DNA of 64,000 nt. It comes from Phaeotremella fagi. Its lineage: Eukaryota; Basidiomycota; Tremellomycetes; Tremellales; Phaeotremellaceae. The notes beneath the pieces are model-generated. The model searched no databases. It worked only from the letters and a program-made list of their open reading frames with translations, and was not told the DNA's origin. Positions 59,071 through 64,000 of the stretch are shown here, piece by piece (within the stretch, counting starts at the first letter, position 1; the number at the start of each line of letters is the position of its first letter). The stretch is taken from NCBI GenBank assembly GCA_001599715.1, contig BCHU01000007.1, positions 811,586-875,585 on the forward strand, read 5' to 3'. The translations under genes were made by a program, and so were the position numbers.

Positions 59071-59758
59071 GGGTGTTGTGTAGATGGAAGTAGGCGGTAG
59101 ATTATGTTTATGAAAGAATTATACGTTCAACGCATTGCGGAGCCCCTGATCTACACCTTCTTGGTTTTATTGGTGGCACTGTTCCCAATTCATGAACCGC
59201 GCAGTAGAGATGGGTATAAAGGTTAGAAAGAAGAAACGATTGGGGTAGGCAGTTCCGATTGAAGTTGGATGATATGTTCAGATGGACGTTGGAGTACTCT
59301 GCTACTGGATTGTATCCAAGTGCAGTCATCAGGAAGCAAGATTTCGAGAATTACAAGTAGAGTAAAACCGCCACCACATTTGATATCAAATACAAATTAT
59401 TGATCATAAATGCAGAATTCTGCTTGTAACGGTCAAACCTAACCAATGACTTGGTTTCGAAAACATGATATAACGCAGCGTAGGGGAAATAGCTTAATTA
59501 ACGATGTATCTTTCCATTCAAAGCAGAGACGAAGGCAATTCTGCACTGTGTCTTGGCTCAAATCCAGTCCTTTGTTCCACTAGTTTGTAGTGGTTATCTA
59601 GTGATGAATATTCATGCACGTTTGTATCTGTAATACTGACCTTTGTTACTATACATTCAAAGGATTATAAAGTCCGGCACTCGAGCATTTATTGCTGTTC
59701 GAATATTCCAATTCTTCTCCACTTTCTTCCATCAAAGACATCAATTCAACGCACCAAC
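59071..59758. promoter_or_regulatory. Divergent region; C1 promoter repeat
   Basis: 688 bases between CCDC174-like and C1. Bases about 59568-59665 (TCCTTTGTTCCACTAGTTTG... through CATTCAAAGGATTATAAAG) recur at about 60770-60878 upstream of C2 with high identity. No other element was recognised. Confidence 0.65.
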
Positions 59759-60637
59759 ATGTCAAACAATAACTCACCCATCCCAGAAGTCTCTCTACAA
59801 TCTTCCTTCTCGATTAAAGCCAACGATCAGTCAACCAACCAACCACCTACAAAATACCGTTTGCAATTCCCCTGGGCCCCCTACGTTCTCTATGTCGATG
59901 ATGAGAATGGGACTACTCTCACTGCCAGTGCTTTTAGACATGAACTCAAAGACAACAGAATTCCCCAAGAAATAATGGACGCTGAGAGCAAGATGTTTAA
60001 GAGTATCAATGACAATGCTACAAACCATTGTCCCACTATAGTCGAGGACACTTTAGATCTTATTGATGCTGATAAGCCTCTTATTGATGAGTGTCTTCTC
60101 CCTCTGGCCATCAAGTATTTTCAAGGAGTTCAACGAGAGGTCCATGAGTATAAGAATTCACTTGCAGAGTATACAGCCATAAAATGGTATAATCTGGAAT
60201 ATGATGATCCAAAAGAAAGTGAGGGGGGTGATAGCAAGATTATCAATAGCTGGCAAGGAAATTTGTCAGAATTGTGTCACAAAGAAAAATTTGGTGAAAA
60301 ATCAGTGGATTTTTCCAATCTTGCTTTGTTTCAGGTTAGCAAGTATCTTGTCCAGGAAATTGATGGGTGTGATCAAATGGTAGAAGTTCTTTTGGGTGCG
60401 GAGAATGAATTTGCGGAGAATAAATCTTCAGATGGAACCGAGAAGGAAGAAGGAACAGGGGAAGAAACGGAGATAGAGATCCCATTCAAGGCGCGCTATT
60501 GGGTTGTTCATCTGAAAGATAACCCATATAGAGCTGATATGTTGGGAGAAAGGGTTGAGACAGATATCTCTGGGTATCTCTCAAGCTTGGAGACATTTGA
60601 CCCGGTTCCGGAGAATGATATAAAGGAGGATGAGTAG
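59759..60637 (+). CDS. C1: unknown protein, paralogue of C2
   Basis: A single-exon protein of 292 aa, not recognised. It starts MSNNNSPIPEVSLQSSFSIK. The core shared with C2 is AEYTAIKWYNLEYDD, FGEKSVDFSNLALFQVSKYL and RYWVVHLKDNPYRADMLGER. Between them an acidic Glu/Lys-rich stretch (ENKSSDGTEKEEGTGEET) is unique to C1. No signal peptide or membrane helix. Absence of introns is unusual in this neighbourhood. Confidence 0.65.
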   Translation: MSNNNSPIPEVSLQSSFSIKANDQSTNQPPTKYRLQFPWAPYVLYVDDENGTTLTASAFRHELKDNRIPQEIMDAESKMFKSINDNATNHCPTIVEDTLDLIDADKPLIDECLLPLAIKYFQGVQREVHEYKNSLAEYTAIKWYNLEYDDPKESEGGDSKIINSWQGNLSELCHKEKFGEKSVDFSNLALFQVSKYLVQEIDGCDQMVEVLLGAENEFAENKSSDGTEKEEGTGEETEIEIPFKARYWVVHLKDNPYRADMLGERVETDISGYLSSLETFDPVPENDIKEDE

Positions 60638-60973
60638 GGGACTCGGGAAAAGTCGATTGAAGGTGAATAATTTTGATAGGGAAAAGGTTTTAATGTATCC
60701 TTTGTTTGATCTTGCAAAAGTTGCATTCACGAAGAATGGGTCAGTTTGGCTTCTTTGCTCGTATCTCATCCTTTGTTCCACTGGTTCGTAGTGGTTATCT
60801 AGTACGAAATTCATGCACGTTTGTTTCTGTGATACATTTCAACCTTTGTTACTACGCTTTCAAAGGACTTCAAAAGTTCGGGACTTGGAGATGTGCTGTT
60901 AAGATCCCCCACCTTTTCAATTTTTCTTCAATGTATACTTTATTCCTCATTCACATACTATCCGTTAACAACA

Positions 60974-61645
60974 ATGGCAAGCTCAAGCAGTAGAACTTTT
61001 ACAACAAACGATCTCCCATTCGCCACCTGGCATCATACAGCTTCTCAAGCCAGAACCTCGTCTCTTAATATAAGTCCTTACCTGATCCTAGAAAAGATAG
61101 AAAGTGATTACAACCTGTATGCTCGGAGTTTCCTTCTCAGGTTGAAACCGCAAGAAAGTCAACGATTAAACCAAGAGACCAGAATGAACAATTTGACGAA
61201 GTTCATGGAAAGGTTAGAGTCTAGAGCGAAGGCAACGATGCTTAAACAGATCACTGATAAGGATTGGGAGACACTTAAATCGGGTGGTCATGAGAAAGAA
61301 TTCTTGAAAATCAGATTTCGAGATTACATCCAAGACATGCAATCAACGATTCAAGACAAAGAAGAAGTAAGAGAGAAGTTAACAGGGTATCAAACTGTTG
61401 ATTGGCACAATACGTCCTACAGCGAGATTGGTGGTAAATTGGTTATGGGGGGTTTCTTCTTTAGAGAAACGATTGGTGGTGAAAGGATTGATTTTGGAAG
61501 GTCGGAGCTGGTAAATGTTACACTTCGACATCTGGTTGATGAGGATAAAACTGTTCGGGCGGTTTATTGGTTGGCTCAACTTGATGATTCTAGGGGTTTG
61601 GGGGCTGTTGAACCGATTATCGTGACCTCGCCAGAGTTTGAGTAG
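60974..61645 (+). CDS. C2: unknown protein, paralogue of C1
   Basis: A single-exon protein of 223 aa. It starts MASSSSRTFTTNDLPFATWH and has helical charged sequence (FMERLESRAKATMLKQITDK). The C-terminal third matches C1: GYQTVDWHNTSYSEIGG, GGERIDFGRSELVNVTLRHL and AVYWLAQLDDSRGLGAVE. Overall identity is low, so the duplication is old, although the upstream sequence is strongly conserved. Function unknown. Confidence 0.65.
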   Translation: MASSSSRTFTTNDLPFATWHHTASQARTSSLNISPYLILEKIESDYNLYARSFLLRLKPQESQRLNQETRMNNLTKFMERLESRAKATMLKQITDKDWETLKSGGHEKEFLKIRFRDYIQDMQSTIQDKEEVREKLTGYQTVDWHNTSYSEIGGKLVMGGFFFRETIGGERIDFGRSELVNVTLRHLVDEDKTVRAVYWLAQLDDSRGLGAVEPIIVTSPEFE

Positions 61646-61815
61646 CATATAATGCTATTGAGGTTCTTTTGTAGAGAATGTAATGTCGATAAGTTCAAAA
61701 TCTCGGAGGCCTACCTCCATGCGCAGATGACCGATTCAGTTCCATCCGTCGGAGAATTCTGATTCCAGCTACTTATATACAACGATGATGATGTCAAACT
61801 TGAACCTCAACAACC

Positions 61816-63150
61816 ATGCCTACAGTGACTACGGACGTGCTGCTACGTGCTAAAAGAGTTTTACCCACTTCACAATCCGAATATATTCTCGATGGTGGAG
61901 TTGCGGTGGAAAAGGGAAAGATCGTTTGGGTTGGATCGTGGGATTCAAGACCAACTGGACTTGATGAGAGGGATTTGGGTGATGTCACGTTAATGCCTGG
62001 AATGTTTGATTGTCATGTAAGTGCGCCCTTTTCAACACTGACAACAGGTTCATTTGCGTATGGAACCTATGGCAGCTTTGACAACAACTTCGGCACATAG
62101 ACCTGAACATGAACTCATTCCCTTGGTCTATTCCAACGCACTGAAACTACTCGACGCAGGTGTTACCACAGCTCGTGATCTTGGTTCTAAAGGTGTTACA
62201 CTTGCCGCAGCGAGGGATGCTATCTTAGCAGGCGAATATCCAGGTCCACGACTTCAAGTCGCTCACGCTCCAATCACCGTTACAGGTGGACATGCGCATT
62301 CGATGGGAGGTGAAGCGGACGGCGTGGAGGCTGTTCGTGCAATGGCACAAACAAGGATCGACGAGGGTGTCAACGTGATCAAAGTCATGAGTACAGGTGG
62401 ATTCATGACGGCTGGGACTAAACCTTCCAAAGCTAGATACAGCGTTGAAGAGTTGAAAGCTATCGTTGAGGTTGCTCATAAACATGGCGTTCCTGTTACT
62501 ACCCACGCAACTGGGACTGAAGGTATCGAAAGAGCCGTAGAAGCTGGTTTGGATTCTATCGAACATTGTGGCTGGGTCACTGATAACGGGGCGATATTTG
62601 ATGAAAAGATTGCTAAATCAATTGTCGAAAAGGGAATAGCAGTTTGTCCGACTATGAATACTGTAGGTGTTTGGCTGTACTTAGCTGACTTTAGGCATGT
62701 ACCGAACACTCCTACTTTTGCCCCTGGGATGAAAGAAAGGCTGTCATAGGAAATCTCTCTGCTTTACGTCAAATGGGAGCGAAAATGATCGTGGGAACGG
62801 ACGCTGGAATAGCGTTGTGCAATTACGAAAGATACGCCGATGGATTGGAAGCGTTATCAGACGCCGGTTACACGGTCAGAGAAATTATCGCCAGTGCAAC
62901 AGAGATCGCTGCTGAAGTTTGTGGATTAAAGAATGTCACTGGAAGATTGGTTTCTGGATTGGAAGCTGATGTGGTCGCGTTCGATGGTGATCCTTTCGTT
63001 GACGGGGTGAAGGTTTTTTTTAAACCTACTTTCGTCATGGCTCGCGGGGTTGAACATGTTCCAAGACCTATCTTGGATTTACCTCAGGACGCTTTGGATA
63101 AGATGGATGGGATTATGAAGACTTTGCAGAAGGGGGCGGGGATGCGGTAG
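61816..63150 (+). CDS. Metal-dependent amidohydrolase
   Basis: An amidohydrolase-superfamily enzyme of the imidazolonepropionase/prolidase-like group. Metal ligands are present: HxH in FDCHVHLRMEP, Lys in NVIKVMSTGGFM, His in TTHATGTEG, His in SIEHCGWV and Asp in IVGTDAGIALC. Two introns (61-nt range; one right after DCH, one after TMNT) were removed to obtain the frame, so HVHL is formed across an intron. It ends LQKGAGMR. The substrate is not clear. No signal peptide. Confidence 0.85.
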
Positions 63151-63451
63151 ATGTGGTTTGGTTGTACTGTTGGTTAGCTTCTTATGTACAATGGAACAAT
63201 GGTTCAAAAAGTTGCCACTGTCGACTCGGGAATTAACAACAACGTTTAATTGTCATCCACTTCAACATCATCATCCACATTCATATACATAAACTCATTC
63301 TTAGATCATCATGACCACCTTGTGATAACGCATCCACCCTACTCCACCCCGTTCACCATGATTCTAAGGTCTAGAGATTCAACCTTCCATTGTCATCACA
63401 TCCTTTCTAAACAACACTACCAAAAACCCATCTCACAATCAATCATCTATA
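63151..63451. other. Intergenic before the GTPase gene
   Basis: About 300 bases, CAT-rich near 63250-63300. No gene or repeat was recognised. Confidence 0.45.
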
Positions 63452-64000
63452 ATGACATTCGACGCCGTGCCAGCTCCTCAACCCTCTAAACAGGGTATCC
63501 CACCCTCTCCGATAGACCCCTCACGTCATCCTTCCCCATGGCACGAGGTCGCTCATAATTTGTCTACAACAACCCTACCCCCAAGTCGAAGAGGTTCCAC
63601 CCCATCCCTTCAAACTCCCACCCCAGATCCAGCTCCAACCCCACCAATCAATCTACCTCAGGCAAAAGAAATCGATTCAAACGAGTTATCCACTTCACAG
63701 GCTTTACGCGATTGGGAGAGATTATTGGCTACACCAGATTCGGACGCTAAGAGACATCAATTGACTCCTGTACCTTTAGTCGAACGTACACCCAAGTTAT
63801 CAGCTGAAAGAGATAAAGAAGGGCATATTGAGTACAAGTTGAAACTTATCGACCCGTCTCCTGAAAGATTCGAACGATTGGTCACGCAGATGATGTGGAG
63901 ATTGAAGCAAGGTCGTAACGAAGCTATTTATGAATTGGGTCTAGCTGGTGAGTAGGGGAAAAGGTGGGCTAACTGACTCATCCACTCTAGACGACGGAAC
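63452..64000 (+). CDS. GTPBP1/2-type GTPase, N-terminal part
   Basis: The gene runs off the window. The N-terminus is Pro/Ser-rich (MTFDAVPAPQPSKQGIPPSP). After it come IEYKLKLIDPSPERFERLVT and QMMWRLKQGRNEAIYELGLA, a segment found ahead of the GTPase domain in GTPBP1/2 proteins, which act in ribosome rescue. An intron begins after GCTG at about 63950 and the next exon starts ACGACGGAAC at 63991. The GTPase motifs would lie outside this window. Confidence 0.75.

Overview
The window reads as nuclear DNA of a basidiomycete yeast, most likely a tremellomycete of the Cryptococcus/Kwoniella type. The signs are dense genes with many introns of 35-65 bases, CTRAC-type branch points a few bases before the 3' AG, short intergenic gaps, and family sequences typical of this group. 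The species is an inference; no RNA gene or mitochondrial sequence is visible.

Layout. 1-4170 is a gene-poor, repeat-containing edge: a solo LTR (935-1480) with a perfect 5-base target duplication is nested inside an older repeat, a second copy of that repeat lies at 1740-1955, and a diverged inverted LTR piece lies near 2085-2215. 4174-7677 holds an ATP-grasp ligase and an MFS transporter on the minus strand. 8062-48329 is ordinary housekeeping DNA: ZUO1, SF3B6, TAF2, an SDR, PRP46, ADE13, malate dehydrogenase, thioredoxin, an RFX factor, a Gly-rich RRM protein, VMA9, a GON7-like protein, MAP2, an AGC kinase, a SAP protein, uL6m, a BuGZ-like zinc finger, inositol monophosphatase, NDUFS7 and OXA1. 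54762-59070 carries a BRCA2/Brh2 homologue and a CCDC174-like protein. 59759-61645 holds two diverged paralogues of unknown function. An amidohydrolase and the start of a GTPBP1/2-type GTPase close the window.

The most unusual part is 48.6-54.5 kb, an alternating A-B-A-B array of two gene families I cannot match to anything known. A1 (48766-50211) can be read as one long exon followed by eight exons of 18-57 bases and a terminal exon, with every intron in phase 2 and every internal exon a multiple of three. The intron-exon modules look tandemly duplicated. B1 and B2 are small acidic Ser/Asp-rich proteins built from duplicated exon cassettes whose introns look better conserved than their exons. 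A2 carries a frameshift and a lost splice acceptor, and an orphan terminal exon survives near 53252. The architecture resembles the micro-exon genes of schistosomes, but none of these proteins starts with an obvious signal peptide.

Other points: malate dehydrogenase needs a 3-base exon next to a 16-base exon, TAF2 ends in three bromodomain-like modules and has a GC-AG intron, and BRCA2 has five BRC-like repeats and a 4-base first coding exon. All gene models come from reading splice signals by eye and have no transcript support.
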